DNA from: Candidatus Pantoea floridensis
Lineage (GTDB): Bacteria > Pseudomonadota > Gammaproteobacteria > Enterobacterales > Enterobacteriaceae
Assembly (NCBI RefSeq): GCF_900215435.1
Contig: NZ_OCMY01000001.1
Span: forward strand, 3,224,001-3,288,000
Reading direction: 5' to 3'
Length of the DNA stretch: 64,000 nucleotides
Shown here: piece after piece, positions 30,052 through 39,772 of the stretch
Layout: each line of letters starts with the position of its first letter
Position numbering within the stretch: the first letter of the stretch is position 1
Made by a program: the position numbers and the translations under genes
The notes under the pieces: model-generated
Database searches by the model: none
The model's input: only the letters and a program-made list of their open reading frames with translations
What the model was told of the DNA's origin: nothing

Positions 30052-30960
30052 ATGAGCTGGATTGAACGCATACTGAATAAAAGCACTGCCACCCCATCGC
30101 GCAAAGCCAGCATCCCGGAAGGGGTGTGGACCAAGTGCGATAGCTGTGGGCAGGTGCTGTACCGCGCCGAGCTGGAGCGTAACCTCGAGGTCTGCCCGAA
30201 GTGCGACCATCACATGCGCATGCATGCCCGTGAGCGCTTGCATAGCATGCTGGATGAAGGTTCGCTGGTTGAGCTGGGTAGCGAGCTGGAACCGAAGGAT
30301 CTGCTGAAGTTCCGCGACTCAAAGAAGTACAAAGACCGTTTGGTTGCTGCACAGAAAGACACGGGCGAGAAAGATGCGCTGGTGGCGATGAAAGGTACGC
30401 TGCACGGTATGCCCGTTGTGGCAGTGGCTTTTGAGTTCTCCTTTATGGGCGGCTCAATGGGTTCCGTGGTTGGCGCGCGCTTTGTGCGTGGCGTTGAGCA
30501 GGCGCTGGAAGACAATTGCCCACTGATTTGCTTCTCCGCTTCCGGCGGTGCGCGTATGCAGGAAGCGCTGCAATCGTTGATGCAGATGGCAAAAACCAGT
30601 GCTGCACTGGCGAAAATGCAGGAGCGCGGCTTGCCGTACATCTCCGTGCTGACCGACCCAACCATGGGCGGCGTTTCCGCCAGCTTCGCGATGTTGGGCG
30701 ATCTCAACGTAGCGGAACCGAAAGCGCTGATTGGCTTTGCCGGTCCACGCGTTATCGAGCAGACCGTGCGCGAAAAACTGCCGCCGGGCTTCCAGCGCAG
30801 TGAGTTCCTGATTGAGAAAGGCGCGATCGACATGATCATCCGTCGTCCGGAAATGCGCTTTAAGCTGGCAAGCCTGCTGGCGAAAATGATGAACCTGCCA
30901 GCACCGCTGCAGGATGGTAATCAGCCTGATGTGGCTGAGCCGGAGAGCAACGAAGCCTGA
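30052..30960 (+). CDS. accD: Acetyl-CoA carboxylase carboxyltransferase subunit beta
   Basis: AccD with AccA transfers the carboxyl group from carboxybiotin to acetyl-CoA, the committed step of fatty-acid synthesis. The 302-residue protein has an N-terminal zinc ribbon with cysteines 29, 32, 48 and 51, then the crotonase-like carboxyltransferase core ([36 protein letters not shown]). The zinc ribbon is also the part reported to bind mRNA in E. coli. An ERIC element separates it from folC. Confidence 0.98.
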   Translation: MSWIERILNKSTATPSRKASIPEGVWTKCDSCGQVLYRAELERNLEVCPKCDHHMRMHARERLHSMLDEGSLVELGSELEPKDLLKFRDSKKYKDRLVAAQKDTGEKDALVAMKGTLHGMPVVAVAFEFSFMGGSMGSVVGARFVRGVEQALEDNCPLICFSASGGARMQEALQSLMQMAKTSAALAKMQERGLPYISVLTDPTMGGVSASFAMLGDLNVAEPKALIGFAGPRVIEQTVREKLPPGFQRSEFLIEKGAIDMIIRRPEMRFKLASLLAKMMNLPAPLQDGNQPDVAEPESNEA

Positions 30961-31009
30961 CAGGCAACGGAAAGGCGCAGCGATGTTTCTTTCCTCCAAT
31001 GCACCGTCT

Positions 31010-31133
31010 ACACGAAATCATTCGAGCTGCAGCAAGGCGGCAAGTGAATACATCCCCGGGAGCTTACATCAGTAAGTGACCGGGGTGGATGAACGCAGCC
31101 AACGCCGCTGCAGCTTGAAGGATGATGTGTATT
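31010..31133 (+). repeat. ERIC element 2 (accD-folC gap)
   Basis: About 124 bases, with TTCGAGCTGCAGCAAGGCGG at one end, the core CCCCGGGAGCTTACATCAGT, and CGCTGCAGCTTGAAGGATGA at the other. The core matches the ERIC consensus. It fills most of the 190-base gap within the accD-folC-dedD unit. Confidence 0.92.
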
Positions 31134-31150
31134 AATTAAGAACGGGACAC

Positions 31151-32416
31151 ATGGATAATTCTCTTCCTCAAGCCACGTCGCCTTTGGCCACGTGGCTTCA
31201 TTATCTTGAGCATCTGCACTCGCAGGCCATTGAACTCGGTTTGGATCGTATTCAACGTGTTGCTGCACGCCTCGATCTACTCAAACCCGCTCCTTTTGTC
31301 TTCACCGTCGCCGGTACTAACGGTAAAGGCACCACCTGCCGCACCCTGGAAACGCTGTTGTTGGCCGCCGGTTATCGCGTGGGCGTTTACAGCTCGCCGC
31401 ATCTGGTGCGTTATACCGAACGCGTACGTGTACAGGGTGTGGAACTGGATGATGCGCTGCACAGCGCCAGTTTTGCCGCAATTGAAGCCGGGCGCGGTGA
31501 CATTTCTCTCACCTATTTCGAGTTCGGCACCCTGTCGGCATTCAATCTGTTCCGCGATGCCAATCTCGATGTGGTGATTCTCGAAGTCGGCCTTGGCGGA
31601 CGCCTTGATGCCACCAACATTGTCGATGCTGATGTCGCAGTGATCACCAGCATTGCGCTGGATCACACCGATTGGCTGGGGCCGGATCGCGAAAGCATCG
31701 GCCGCGAAAAAGCCGGCGTGTTCCGTGCAGGCAAACCGGCGATCGTCGGGGAAGACGATATGCCGGGCACCATCGCGGAGGTGGCGACGGAGAAGGGGGC
31801 AGTGCTGTTGCAGCGCAATCGCGACTGGCAGTGGCAGCAGACCGGCGAGAGTTGGATGTTGCAGGATGCGCACGGTGAACTGCGCGATTTGCCGTTGCCA
31901 CAGGTGCCATTACCGAATGCGGCGACTGCGCTTACCGCGCTGCGTGCATCGGGCCTGAACGTCAGTGAAGCGATTATTCGTCAGCATCTGCCACGCGCTA
32001 TTTTACCCGGTCGTTTTCAGACCGTGAGCGAATCGCCGCGCGTGATTCTCGATGTGGCGCACAATCCTCATGCCGCTTATTATCTGGCTTCACGTCTGGC
32101 CGCTGAGCCATTGCGTGGCAAGGTGCATGCGGTGGTCGGTATGCTGCATGACAAAGATATCGCCGGTACGCTGGCCGCGCTGGCGCCACAGGTTGATTGC
32201 TGGTACTGCGCGCCGCTTGACGGTCCGCGTGGTGCAACCGCTGATGAGCTCATGGCTCATCTGAAAAATGGAACGTCTTACAGCAACGTTGAGGCAGCCT
32301 GGCAAGCGGCGCGTCAGCAGGCGCGTCCTGAAGATGTGATTCTGGTGTGTGGGTCTTTCCACACCGTAGCGCAGGTTATGGAATCGATGGCAGCGGAGAA
32401 CGGCAGTGGCAAGTAA
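31151..32416 (+). CDS. folC: Bifunctional dihydrofolate synthase / folylpolyglutamate synthase
   Basis: FolC joins dihydropteroate to glutamate and later adds the polyglutamate tail to folates, using ATP. The 421-residue protein is a Mur-ligase-type enzyme: P-loop AGTNGKGTTC at about 54-63, VILEVGLGGRLDATNIVD near 140-157, and the C-terminal ligase domain with VAHNPHAAYYLASRL. It overlaps dedD by 11 bases at its 3' end. Confidence 0.97.
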   Translation: MDNSLPQATSPLATWLHYLEHLHSQAIELGLDRIQRVAARLDLLKPAPFVFTVAGTNGKGTTCRTLETLLLAAGYRVGVYSSPHLVRYTERVRVQGVELDDALHSASFAAIEAGRGDISLTYFEFGTLSAFNLFRDANLDVVILEVGLGGRLDATNIVDADVAVITSIALDHTDWLGPDRESIGREKAGVFRAGKPAIVGEDDMPGTIAEVATEKGAVLLQRNRDWQWQQTGESWMLQDAHGELRDLPLPQVPLPNAATALTALRASGLNVSEAIIRQHLPRAILPGRFQTVSESPRVILDVAHNPHAAYYLASRLAAEPLRGKVHAVVGMLHDKDIAGTLAALAPQVDCWYCAPLDGPRGATADELMAHLKNGTSYSNVEAAWQAARQQARPEDVILVCGSFHTVAQVMESMAAENGSGK

Positions 32417-33155
32417 GTTTCAAAATCGCTTAGTCGGTACGGTCATTTTGGTGGCGATTGGTGTCATCGTCTTGCCTGGCCTGCTAGACGGTAAGAAAAA
32501 GCATTACAAAGAAGAGTTCGCCGCTATTCCGCTGGTGCCGAAGCCTGACGACCAGCAGGACAGTGAAATGGTTCCACCGGTGACACAGCCTTTACCGGCA
32601 CAGCCACCGGAAGGTGCAGGCGCGGTTCAGAACCCGGCGAGCGGCAAAACTGCCACCAGCGGCAGCGCGCAGCCGACGCAGAATACCGAGCCAAGCGTAG
32701 TGACGCCGCCACCGGTACATCAGCAGGTGCAACCGAAGCCGGTAGAACAGCCGAAGCCAAAACCGGTCGAGCAGCCGAAACCAAAGCCGGTAGAACAGCC
32801 GAAGCCAAAACCGGTGGAGCAACCGAAGCCGAAGCCAGTAGAGCAGCCGAAACCGGTTGAGCAGCCAAAACCGGCAGAAACGCCGAAGCAGAGTGAGCCA
32901 GCTGCGCCGACGGGGCAGGCGTATGTGGTACAGCTGGGTGCGTTAAAGAACGCCGCGAAAGTGAGCGAGATTGTGGCGCAGCTGCGTCTCTCCGGCTATC
33001 GCGCCTTTACCGTTCCGTCATCGCCGGTGCAGGGGCAAATTACCCGCATTTATGTCGGTCCGGATGCTAACAAAGCGAAGCTGCAAGGTTCTCTCAGCGA
33101 GCTGCAAAGCATCTCAGGTCTGGGTGGGGTGGTGAAACCTTATAGCGCGCGATAG
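32406..33155 (+). CDS. dedD: Cell division SPOR-domain protein DedD
   Basis: DedD is a bitopic inner-membrane protein that reaches the division septum through its SPOR domain, which binds denuded peptidoglycan. The 249-residue protein has one membrane helix (about 9-27), a long proline-rich linker, and the SPOR domain at about 172-249 (YVVQLGALKNAAKV). The linker contains about five copies of an eight-residue KPKPVEQP repeat (110-157). It starts with GTG inside folC, so the two are translationally linked. Two hairpins with T runs follow. Confidence 0.95.
   Translation: MASKFQNRLVGTVILVAIGVIVLPGLLDGKKKHYKEEFAAIPLVPKPDDQQDSEMVPPVTQPLPAQPPEGAGAVQNPASGKTATSGSAQPTQNTEPSVVTPPPVHQQVQPKPVEQPKPKPVEQPKPKPVEQPKPKPVEQPKPKPVEQPKPVEQPKPAETPKQSEPAAPTGQAYVVQLGALKNAAKVSEIVAQLRLSGYRAFTVPSSPVQGQITRIYVGPDANKAKLQGSLSELQSISGLGGVVKPYSAR
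32733..32876 (+). repeat. Tandem 24-bp repeat inside dedD
   Basis: About five imperfect 24-bp units coding KPKPVEQP, plus shorter PKPVEQ units at the end. Synonymous changes between units show that the array is not completely fresh. Copy number may vary between strains. Confidence 0.88.
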
Positions 33156-33164
33156 GGCGCTGAT

Positions 33165-33209
33165 AAGCCGCGCCGATAGCAGAAAAAGGCGCGGCTTTAC
33201 AAAATTTTT
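33165..33209 (+). terminator. Terminator after dedD
   Basis: A 10-bp stem AAGCCGCGCC/GGCGCGGCTT with a T-rich stretch 8 bases downstream. Confidence 0.75.
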
Positions 33210-33270
33210 GTAGCGAAGCGCGACAATAAAATCATTAAATATCAGCATATTAAATTGCTGATAACACACG

Positions 33271-33302
33271 GGGCGAGGAAAGTTTTTTTCATCGCCCTTT
33301 TT
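33271..33302 (+). terminator. Second terminator between dedD and cvpA
   Basis: Stem GGGCGA/TCGCCC with a 15-base T-containing loop and a following TTTTT. It lies 69 bases after the first terminator's hairpin and ahead of the PurR box. Confidence 0.65.
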
Positions 33303-33326
33303 ACGGATACAGAACCGGAAAACCCT

Positions 33327-33342
33327 ACGCAAACGTTTTCTT
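33327..33342 (+). promoter_or_regulatory. PurR operator of cvpA-purF
   Basis: ACGCAAACGTTTTCTT is essentially the PurR consensus. A TAGAAT -10-like hexamer lies at 33350-33355. In E. coli purF is repressed by PurR with hypoxanthine or guanine at the same place. Confidence 0.9.
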
Positions 33343-33406
33343 TTTCTGTTAGAATGCGCCCCGAACTGGATGCAGGGGGTGCGATAGCACTGGGCTGGAA
33401 GAGTTC

Positions 33407-33892
33407 ATGATCTGGATTGATTACGTCATTATTGCGGTAGTTGGTTTTTCGGCTCTGGTCAGCCTGATTCGTGGGTTTGTCCGTGAAGCCTTATCTCTCG
33501 TTACCTGGGGATGCGCGTTTTTTGTCGCCAGTCATTATTACGCCTACCTTGCAGTCTGGTTTACAGGTTTTGACGACGAACTGGTTCGCAACGGCATCGC
33601 CATCGCGGTGTTATTCGTGGCCACCCTGATTGTGGGGGCCATCGTGAACTATGTGATCGGCTCGCTGGTTGAGAAAACTGGCTTGTCGGGAACCGACAGG
33701 GTGTTGGGGGTCTGTTTCGGGGCGTTGCGTGGCGTGCTGATAGTGTCTGCTATGCTTTTCTTCCTTGATACATTCACCGGCTTTTCCAAAAGCCCGGACT
33801 GGCAACAGTCGCAGCTTATTCCCCAGTTCAGTTACATCATCAGGTGGTTTTTTGATTACCTGAAAAGCACGTCGAGTTTTTTACCCCGGTGA
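33407..33892 (+). CDS. cvpA: CvpA family membrane protein
   Basis: A 161-residue inner-membrane protein with four hydrophobic segments, first known in E. coli as needed for colicin V production and later linked to envelope stress and bile tolerance. Its exact activity is unknown. The N-terminal WIDYVIIAVVGFSALVSLIRG matches the family signature. It lies 36 bases before purF and is transcribed with it from the PurR-controlled promoter. Confidence 0.95.
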   Translation: MIWIDYVIIAVVGFSALVSLIRGFVREALSLVTWGCAFFVASHYYAYLAVWFTGFDDELVRNGIAIAVLFVATLIVGAIVNYVIGSLVEKTGLSGTDRVLGVCFGALRGVLIVSAMLFFLDTFTGFSKSPDWQQSQLIPQFSYIIRWFFDYLKSTSSFLPR

Positions 33893-33928
33893 CACCATCG
33901 GGAGTGCGGCTAATGAGGAAATGACAAT

Positions 33929-35446
33929 ATGTGCGGTATTGTTGGTATCACCGGTTTTATGCCAGTAAACCAGTCAATCTATGACGCGTTAACGGTGCTT
34001 CAGCACCGCGGGCAGGATGCCGCCGGCATTTGTACCATCGATGCTATTAACTGCTTCCGTTTGCGTAAAGCCAACGGTCTGGTAAGCGATGTGTTCGAAG
34101 CGCGCCACATGCAGCGTCTGCAGGGCAACATCGGGATTGGCCATGTACGCTACCCCACGGCAGGCAGCTCGAGCGCCTCTGAAGCGCAACCCTTCTACGT
34201 GAACTCCCCGTATGGCATCACGTTGGCGCACAACGGTAACCTGACCAACGCGCATGAACTGCGCAAACAGCTGTTCGAAACGGGCCGCCGTCACGTTAAT
34301 ACCACCTCAGATTCCGAAATCCTGCTGAACATTTTCGCGCAGGAGCTGGACCGTTTTCAGCATTACCCGCTGGAAGCCGACAACATTTTTGCTGCGGTGG
34401 CGGCAGTGCATCAGCAGGTGCGCGGCGCTTACGCGGTCGTTTCTATGATTATCGGGCACGGTATGGTCGCCTTCCGCGATCCTAACGGTATTCGTCCGCT
34501 GGTGCTGGGCAAGCGCGTCATCGCTGATGGCCGCACCGAATATATGGTGGCGTCAGAAAGTGTCGCGCTCGACACGCTGGGCTTCGAGTTCATTCGTGAC
34601 GTTGCGCCGGGTGAAGCGGTGTACATCACCGAGCAGGGCCAGCTGTCTACCCGCCAGTGTGCAGAAAACCCGAAAACTAATCCTTGCCTGTTCGAGTACG
34701 TTTACTTTGCGCGTCCGGATTCATTCCTCGATAAAATCTCGGTGTACAGTGCGCGCGTGCGCATGGGCACCAAGCTGGGTGAGAAAATAGCCCGCGAGTG
34801 GGAAGATCTGGACATCGATGTGGTGATTCCCATTCCCGAAACCTCCACCGATATCGCGCTGGAAATCGCGCGCATCCTCGACAAGCCTTATCGCCAGGGA
34901 TTCGTGAAAAACCGCTACGTTGGCCGTACCTTTATTATGCCGGGCCAGCAGCTGCGCCGCAGCGCGGTGCGCCGTAAGCTCAACGCTAACCGTGCCGAGT
35001 TCCGCGATAAAAACGTGTTGCTGGTGGATGATTCCATCGTACGCGGTACCACCTCAGAGCAGATTATCGAGATGGCACGCGAAGCGGGTGCGAAACGTGT
35101 TTACCTCGCTTCTGCGGCACCGGAAATTCGTTTCCCGAACGTCTACGGAATCGATATGCCAAGCGCAACCGAGCTCATCGCTCACGGCCGTGAAGTGGAA
35201 GAGATTCGTCAGCTGATTAAAGCCGATGCGTTGATTTTCCAGGATCTGAACGATCTGATCGAAGCGGTGCGTGAAGAAAACCCCGATATCGCCCAGTTCG
35301 AGTGCTCGGTATTTAACGGCATTTACGTCACCAAAGATGTCGATCAGCAGTACCTTGAGTATCTGCAGTCGCTGCGTAACGACGATTCCAAAGCCATTGC
35401 GCGTCAGACAGAAGTAGAAGGTTTAGAGCTGCACAACGAAGGCTAA
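33929..35446 (+). CDS. purF: Amidophosphoribosyltransferase
   Basis: PurF makes 5-phosphoribosylamine from PRPP and glutamine, the first step of purine synthesis. The 505-residue protein starts MCGIVGI; Cys2 becomes the N-terminal nucleophile of the glutaminase after methionine removal. The phosphoribosyltransferase PRPP motif [14 protein letters not shown] lies near 365-378. No propeptide is present, as in other enterobacterial forms. A strong terminator follows. Confidence 0.98.
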   Translation: MCGIVGITGFMPVNQSIYDALTVLQHRGQDAAGICTIDAINCFRLRKANGLVSDVFEARHMQRLQGNIGIGHVRYPTAGSSSASEAQPFYVNSPYGITLAHNGNLTNAHELRKQLFETGRRHVNTTSDSEILLNIFAQELDRFQHYPLEADNIFAAVAAVHQQVRGAYAVVSMIIGHGMVAFRDPNGIRPLVLGKRVIADGRTEYMVASESVALDTLGFEFIRDVAPGEAVYITEQGQLSTRQCAENPKTNPCLFEYVYFARPDSFLDKISVYSARVRMGTKLGEKIAREWEDLDIDVVIPIPETSTDIALEIARILDKPYRQGFVKNRYVGRTFIMPGQQLRRSAVRRKLNANRAEFRDKNVLLVDDSIVRGTTSEQIIEMAREAGAKRVYLASAAPEIRFPNVYGIDMPSATELIAHGREVEEIRQLIKADALIFQDLNDLIEAVREENPDIAQFECSVFNGIYVTKDVDQQYLEYLQSLRNDDSKAIARQTEVEGLELHNEG

Positions 35447-35470
35447 GCTTCACGTTGTGGCAGAGTAACG

Positions 35471-35503
35471 GCAGGGCGGGCGCAATCCCGCCCTGTTTGT
35501 TTT
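35471..35503 (+). terminator. Terminator after purF
   Basis: A 9-bp stem CAGGGCGGG/CCCGCCCTG with a 6-base loop, followed by TTTGTTTTTG. Confidence 0.9.
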
Positions 35504-35562
35504 TGTATTTTTGCTCAGGTAGCCGCTATTATTGCCGCAATCTGAACGGGCAAGGCTGAATT

Positions 35563-36132
35563 ATGAAACGACTGATCATTGGTATTTCCGGCGCCAGCGG
35601 CGCAATCTACGGCGTGCGCATGTTGCAGGTGCTGCAACCGCTGGCGGAAGTGGAAACCCATTTAGTGATCAGCCCCGCAGCGCGTCAAACGCTGGCGCTG
35701 GAAACCGATTTCACCCTGCGCGAGGTGCAAGCGATGGCCGATGTGGTGCATGACGTGCGCGATATTGCCGCCAGCATCTCCTCCGGCTCCTATAAAACAC
35801 TCGGCATGGCAATTGCGCCGTGCTCGATGAAAACGCTCTCCGGTATTGTGCATAGCTACAGCGATAGCCTGCTGACGCGCGCGGCAGATGTGGTGCTGAA
35901 AGAGCAGCGTAAGCTGGTGCTGTGCGTGCGCGAAACGCCGCTGCATCTGGGGCATCTGCGCACGATGACCACGGCAGCTGAACTCGGTGCGCTTATTATG
36001 CCGCCCGTACCGGCGTTCTATCATCGCCCACAATCGATTAGTGAGTTAGTCGATCAAACCGTCAATCGCGTGCTGGATCAGTTTGATATTGAGCTACCGG
36101 AAGATCTTTTCACCCGCTGGAGCGGTGCATAA
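35563..36132 (+). CDS. ubiX: Flavin prenyltransferase UbiX
   Basis: UbiX adds a dimethylallyl group to reduced FMN to make the prenylated flavin cofactor of the UbiD decarboxylase in ubiquinone synthesis. The 189-residue protein shows the FMN-binding start IGISGASGAIYGVRML (5-20) and the conserved stretches SSGSYKTLGMAIAPCSMKTL and VLCVRETPLHLGHL. It stands between purF and the amino-acid transport genes, as in E. coli. Confidence 0.96.
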   Translation: MKRLIIGISGASGAIYGVRMLQVLQPLAEVETHLVISPAARQTLALETDFTLREVQAMADVVHDVRDIAASISSGSYKTLGMAIAPCSMKTLSGIVHSYSDSLLTRAADVVLKEQRKLVLCVRETPLHLGHLRTMTTAAELGALIMPPVPAFYHRPQSISELVDQTVNRVLDQFDIELPEDLFTRWSGA

Positions 36133-36410
36133 TGGTGCATTAATGCACTGACTGTGTGCAATTTCGCGTGCGCGATCACTCTTCGTGCATCTTGTGCACC
36201 AAAAGTTAACAATGTCGCTTTTTCTTCCTTACACCGCTGTTATATTTCCCTCACAAACTAAGTGCTTGCGCCGCTTACCGGCGGAGTATTTAGCGCGCCT
36301 GTTTACGCTTTAGCCGATTAGCAGAACTGGCATGAAACGTGCACATCTTAGAGCGCAAACCAACACATCACGCACCACATAACAATAAGCACTTCACTTG
36401 AGGGTTACCT

Positions 36411-37193
36411 ATGAAAAAGCGAGTTTTGGCTCTTTCTCTGATGCTGGCAATGGCAAGTAGCGCGAGCGTCTTCGCTGCTGTACCACAGACGCTGCGCATC
36501 GGAACTGACCCGACTTATCCGCCATTCGAATCCAAGAACGCGCAGGGCCAGCTGGTTGGCTTTGATATCGATCTGGCCAACGAAATTTGTAAACGTATCA
36601 AGACTAAATGTACTTATGTGGAAAGTGATTTCGATGCGCTGATCCCGTCGCTGAAGGCGAAGAAAATTGACGCCATCATCTCTTCTCTCTCTATCACCGA
36701 GAAGCGTCAGGAAGAGATTGCCTTCTCAGAGAAATTGTATGCGGCTAATGCGCGTTTAGTGGCGCCAAAAGGTTCAACGCTGCAGCCAACCATTGAATCG
36801 CTGAAAGGCAAAAACATCGGTCTGCTGCAGGGCACCACGCAGGAAACCTATGCAAAACAGTACTGGCAGCCGAAAGGCGTCACCGTTACGCCATACGCTA
36901 ACCAGGATCTGGTCTACCAGGATCTGAATGCCGGTCGTATCGATGCTGCGTTCCAGGATGAAGTGCAGGCGAGTGAAGGCTTCCTCAAGCAGCCGGTCGG
37001 TGCGAAATATGCCTTTGCCGGCCCAGCGGTCAAAGACGATAAAATCTTTGGCGTCGGCACCGGTATGGGTTTGCGTAAAGATGATGCAGACCTGAAGGCG
37101 GCGATCGATAAAGCCTTTGGCGAGATGCGTAAAGACGGTACCTACGACAAGATTGCTAAAAAGTACTTCGACTTTAATGTCTACGGCGATTAA
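36411..37193 (+). CDS. argT: Periplasmic basic amino-acid binding protein (ArgT/HisJ family)
   Basis: A substrate-binding protein for the HisQMP importer. The 260-residue precursor has a signal peptide of about 22 residues (SVFAAVPQ). The binding motif [23 protein letters not shown] and the conserved end [11 protein letters not shown] are typical. E. coli has two proteins here, ArgT (Lys/Arg/ornithine) and HisJ (His); only one gene is present in this window. By eye its features are mixed: [12 protein letters not shown] looks like HisJ, and the FDFNVYGD end like ArgT. The symbol is therefore tentative, though the family is certain. Confidence 0.88.
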   Translation: MKKRVLALSLMLAMASSASVFAAVPQTLRIGTDPTYPPFESKNAQGQLVGFDIDLANEICKRIKTKCTYVESDFDALIPSLKAKKIDAIISSLSITEKRQEEIAFSEKLYAANARLVAPKGSTLQPTIESLKGKNIGLLQGTTQETYAKQYWQPKGVTVTPYANQDLVYQDLNAGRIDAAFQDEVQASEGFLKQPVGAKYAFAGPAVKDDKIFGVGTGMGLRKDDADLKAAIDKAFGEMRKDGTYDKIAKKYFDFNVYGD

Positions 37194-37211
37194 TTATCCT
37201 GTCTCCTGACC

Positions 37212-37326
37212 GTCGCCCTTCAAGCCGCAGGAGCGTTGGCAACGTGTATTCATCCCGGTCACTTACTTGTGTAAGCTCCCGGGAATTCATACACTTGCCG
37301 CCTTCCTGCGACTCGAATGTCTTGGT
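37212..37326 (-). repeat. ERIC element 3 (between binding protein and hisQ)
   Basis: About 115 bases with the core GGTCACTTACTTGTGTAAGC then TCCCGGGAATTCAT, and the flank CTTGCCGCCTTCCTGCGACT. It lies within what should be one transport operon and fills most of the 191-base gap before hisQ. Confidence 0.9.
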
Positions 37327-37384
37327 CAGTGCCGTCTTTGCATTAGGCGGTAATTTTACATTTTCCTCACGACAGGATTGAACC

Positions 37385-38071
37385 ATGTTGTATGGCTATT
37401 CCGATGTAATCCTTAAGGGCACCCTTGTGACGCTAGAGCTGGCACTCAGCTCGGTGCTGCTGGCGGTGGTGCTCGGCCTGATTGGCGCTGGTGCCAAACT
37501 TTCCCGCAATCGCCCGCTGGCGATGCTGTTTGAAGGCTATACCACCTTAATTCGTGGTGTGCCCGACCTGGTGTTGATGCTGCTGATTTTCTACGGATTG
37601 CAGATCGCACTTAATACACTGACCGATGCGCTGGGGCTGGCCCAGTTTGATATCGACCCGATGGTCGCCGGTATTATCACGCTTGGTTTTATCTACGGCG
37701 CTTATTTCACCGAAACCTTTCGCGGTGCGTTTCTGGCAGTGCCGAAAGGGCAGATCGAAGCAGCCACCGCCTTCGGCTTTACCGGCTCGCAAACCTTCCG
37801 TCGTATTTTGTTCCCGGCAATGATGCGTTTTGCGTTGCCGGGCATCGGCAATAACTGGCAGGTCATTCTGAAAGCGACCGCGCTGGTCTCGCTGCTGGGC
37901 CTGGAAGATGTGGTGAAAGCCACGCAGCTGGCAGGCAAAAGTACCTGGCAACCGTTCTACTTCGCGATTGTGGCGGGGGTGATTTATCTGGTGTTTACCA
38001 CGCTGTCGAACGGCGTGCTGTGGTGGCTTGAGCGCCGCTACACGGTGGGTGTGAAAAGGGCCGAGCTATGA
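37385..38071 (+). CDS. hisQ: Histidine/basic amino-acid ABC transporter permease HisQ
   Basis: One of the two membrane subunits of the importer. The 228-residue protein has about five hydrophobic segments, and the cytoplasmic EAA loop that contacts HisP is seen as IEAATAFGFTGSQTFRRILF (about 121-140). It starts with ATG after a CAGGA ribosome site and overlaps hisM by four bases. Confidence 0.95.
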   Translation: MLYGYSDVILKGTLVTLELALSSVLLAVVLGLIGAGAKLSRNRPLAMLFEGYTTLIRGVPDLVLMLLIFYGLQIALNTLTDALGLAQFDIDPMVAGIITLGFIYGAYFTETFRGAFLAVPKGQIEAATAFGFTGSQTFRRILFPAMMRFALPGIGNNWQVILKATALVSLLGLEDVVKATQLAGKSTWQPFYFAIVAGVIYLVFTTLSNGVLWWLERRYTVGVKRAEL

Positions 38072-38784
38072 TTGAGATTATTCAGGAGTATTGGAAGCAG
38101 CTGCTCTGGACCGATGGTTATCGTTTTACCGGCATTGCAATTACGCTGTGGTTATTGATTCTTTCGGTTGTGATCGGCGGTTCTCTTGCGGTATTGCTGG
38201 CGATTGCGCGCGTCTCCTCCAACCGCTTTATCTCCACACCGGTATGGTTGTTCACGTATGTGTTCCGCGGTACACCGCTGTATGTGCAACTACTGGTGTT
38301 TTACTCTGGGATGTACACGCTGGAAGTGGTGAAAGGCAACGAGTTGCTAAACGCCTTCTTCCGCAGTGGACTGAACTGTACGCTGCTGGCGTTCACGCTG
38401 AATACCTGCGCCTATACCACCGAAATCTTTGCCGGTGCAATTCGCTCGGTGCCGCATGGGGAAATCGAAGCGGCGCGTGCTTACGGCTTCTCACCGTTTA
38501 AACTCTATCGTTGCATTATTTTGCCCTCGGCTCTGCGCACGGCGCTGCCGGCTTACAGTAATGAAGTGATCCTGATGCTGCACTCCACTGCGCTGGCGTT
38601 CACGGCCACGGTGCCGGATCTGTTAAAAATCGCGCGCGATATCAACTCGGCGACCTATCAGCCGTTTACCGCGTTTGGCATCGCTGCGGTGCTGTATCTG
38701 ATTATCTCTTACGGGCTGATTAGCGTGTTCCGCAAAGCTGAGCAACGCTTCCTCGCGCACGTAAAACCCTCTTCATCGCATTGA
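38068..38784 (+). CDS. hisM: Histidine/basic amino-acid ABC transporter permease HisM
   Basis: Second membrane subunit of the importer, 238 residues with about five hydrophobic segments. The EAA loop is [20 protein letters not shown] (about 131-150). The start overlaps the hisQ stop in an ATGA arrangement, so the two permeases are made in equal amounts. hisP follows after 8 bases. Confidence 0.95.
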   Translation: MIEIIQEYWKQLLWTDGYRFTGIAITLWLLILSVVIGGSLAVLLAIARVSSNRFISTPVWLFTYVFRGTPLYVQLLVFYSGMYTLEVVKGNELLNAFFRSGLNCTLLAFTLNTCAYTTEIFAGAIRSVPHGEIEAARAYGFSPFKLYRCIILPSALRTALPAYSNEVILMLHSTALAFTATVPDLLKIARDINSATYQPFTAFGIAAVLYLIISYGLISVFRKAEQRFLAHVKPSSSH

Positions 38785-38792
38785 GTATTACT

Positions 38793-39566
38793 ATGGCTGA
38801 AAATAAATTAAGCGTTACCGAACTGCACAAACGTTACGGTGAACATGAAGTTCTCAAAGGTGTGTCACTGCAGGCTAATGCCGGCGATGTGATCAGCATT
38901 ATTGGCTCGTCGGGTTCCGGGAAAAGTACCTTCTTGCGCTGCATTAACTTCCTCGAGAAACCGAGTGAAGGCACGATTGCGGTGAACAATCAGCAGATCA
39001 ATTTGGTGCGTGATACCGATGGTCAGCTGAAAGTGGCCAATAAAGAACAGTTACGCATGTTGCGCACGCGCCTGACCATGGTGTTTCAGCATTTTAATCT
39101 GTGGAGCCATATGACGGTGCTGGACAACGTCACCGAGGCGCCGATTCAGGTGCTAGGACTGAGCAAGGCAGAAGCGCGCGAGCGTGCGGTTAAATATCTG
39201 GATAAGGTCGGTATTGATGCGCGCGCGCGCGCCAAATATCCGGTACATCTCTCCGGCGGCCAGCAGCAGCGTGTGTCCATTGCGCGTGCCCTGGCGATGG
39301 AACCAGAAGTGTTGCTGTTTGACGAACCGACCTCGGCGCTGGATCCAGAATTAGTCGGCGAAGTGCTGCGCATCATGCAGAAGCTGGCCGAAGAGGGCAA
39401 AACCATGGTGGTGGTGACGCACGAGATGGAGTTTGCTCGTCACGTCTCTAATCACGTGATCTTTCTGCATCAGGGTAAGATTGAAGAGCAGGGCACGCCG
39501 GATGAGCTGTTCGGTAACCCGAAAAGCCCGCGCTTGCAGCAGTTCTTGAAGGGGTCGTTGAAGTAA
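38793..39566 (+). CDS. hisP: Histidine/basic amino-acid ABC transporter ATPase HisP
   Basis: The ATPase that powers the HisQM permease. With the ATG at 38793 it has 257 residues, the usual length; an in-frame TTG at 38781 would overlap hisM but has no ribosome site. Walker [10 protein letters not shown] is at 38-46, the signature [10 protein letters not shown] near 154-163, and Walker [12 protein letters not shown] near 174-184. A cluster of palindromic repeats follows. Confidence 0.96.
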   Translation: MAENKLSVTELHKRYGEHEVLKGVSLQANAGDVISIIGSSGSGKSTFLRCINFLEKPSEGTIAVNNQQINLVRDTDGQLKVANKEQLRMLRTRLTMVFQHFNLWSHMTVLDNVTEAPIQVLGLSKAEARERAVKYLDKVGIDARARAKYPVHLSGGQQQRVSIARALAMEPEVLLFDEPTSALDPELVGEVLRIMQKLAEEGKTMVVVTHEMEFARHVSNHVIFLHQGKIEEQGTPDELFGNPKSPRLQQFLKGSLK

Positions 39567-39579
39567 TTCCTGGTCGCCA

Positions 39580-39770
39580 TGAATGGCGTAATGCCGCTCA
39601 CTTAAGCAAAAAAATGCCTGTTTATGCAGGTGCGCATGAATGCGCACCCTACGAAAACCCGGCGATATTCACGTAGGGTCACCATTCATGGTGACCGATT
39701 CACGCTTAACTGACGAGCATTACGCCATGAATGGCGACCCTACTTCGTAGGTGCGCATGTATGCGCACCA
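39580..39770. repeat. Composite palindromic repeat cluster, copies 2 and 3
   Basis: The same modules as at 19838-19913 occur here: GGTGCGCATGAATGCGCACC near 39630, CCTACGAAAACCC...CGTAGGGTCACC, then an inverted second unit with GCCATGAATGGCGACC, CTACTTCGTAG and GGTGCGCATGTATGCGCACC ending near 39770. A partial module GGTCGCCATGAATGGCG lies at 39582. The cluster occupies the whole gap between convergent hisP and the regulator of the D-arabinitol locus. Confidence 0.85.
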
Positions 39771-39772
39771 TT

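Noticed and set aside
32733..32876. Regular repeats that might suggest a CRISPR array
   Set aside because: The units are contiguous, in frame and code for a proline-rich DedD linker; there are no spacers. No CRISPR array was seen anywhere in the window.
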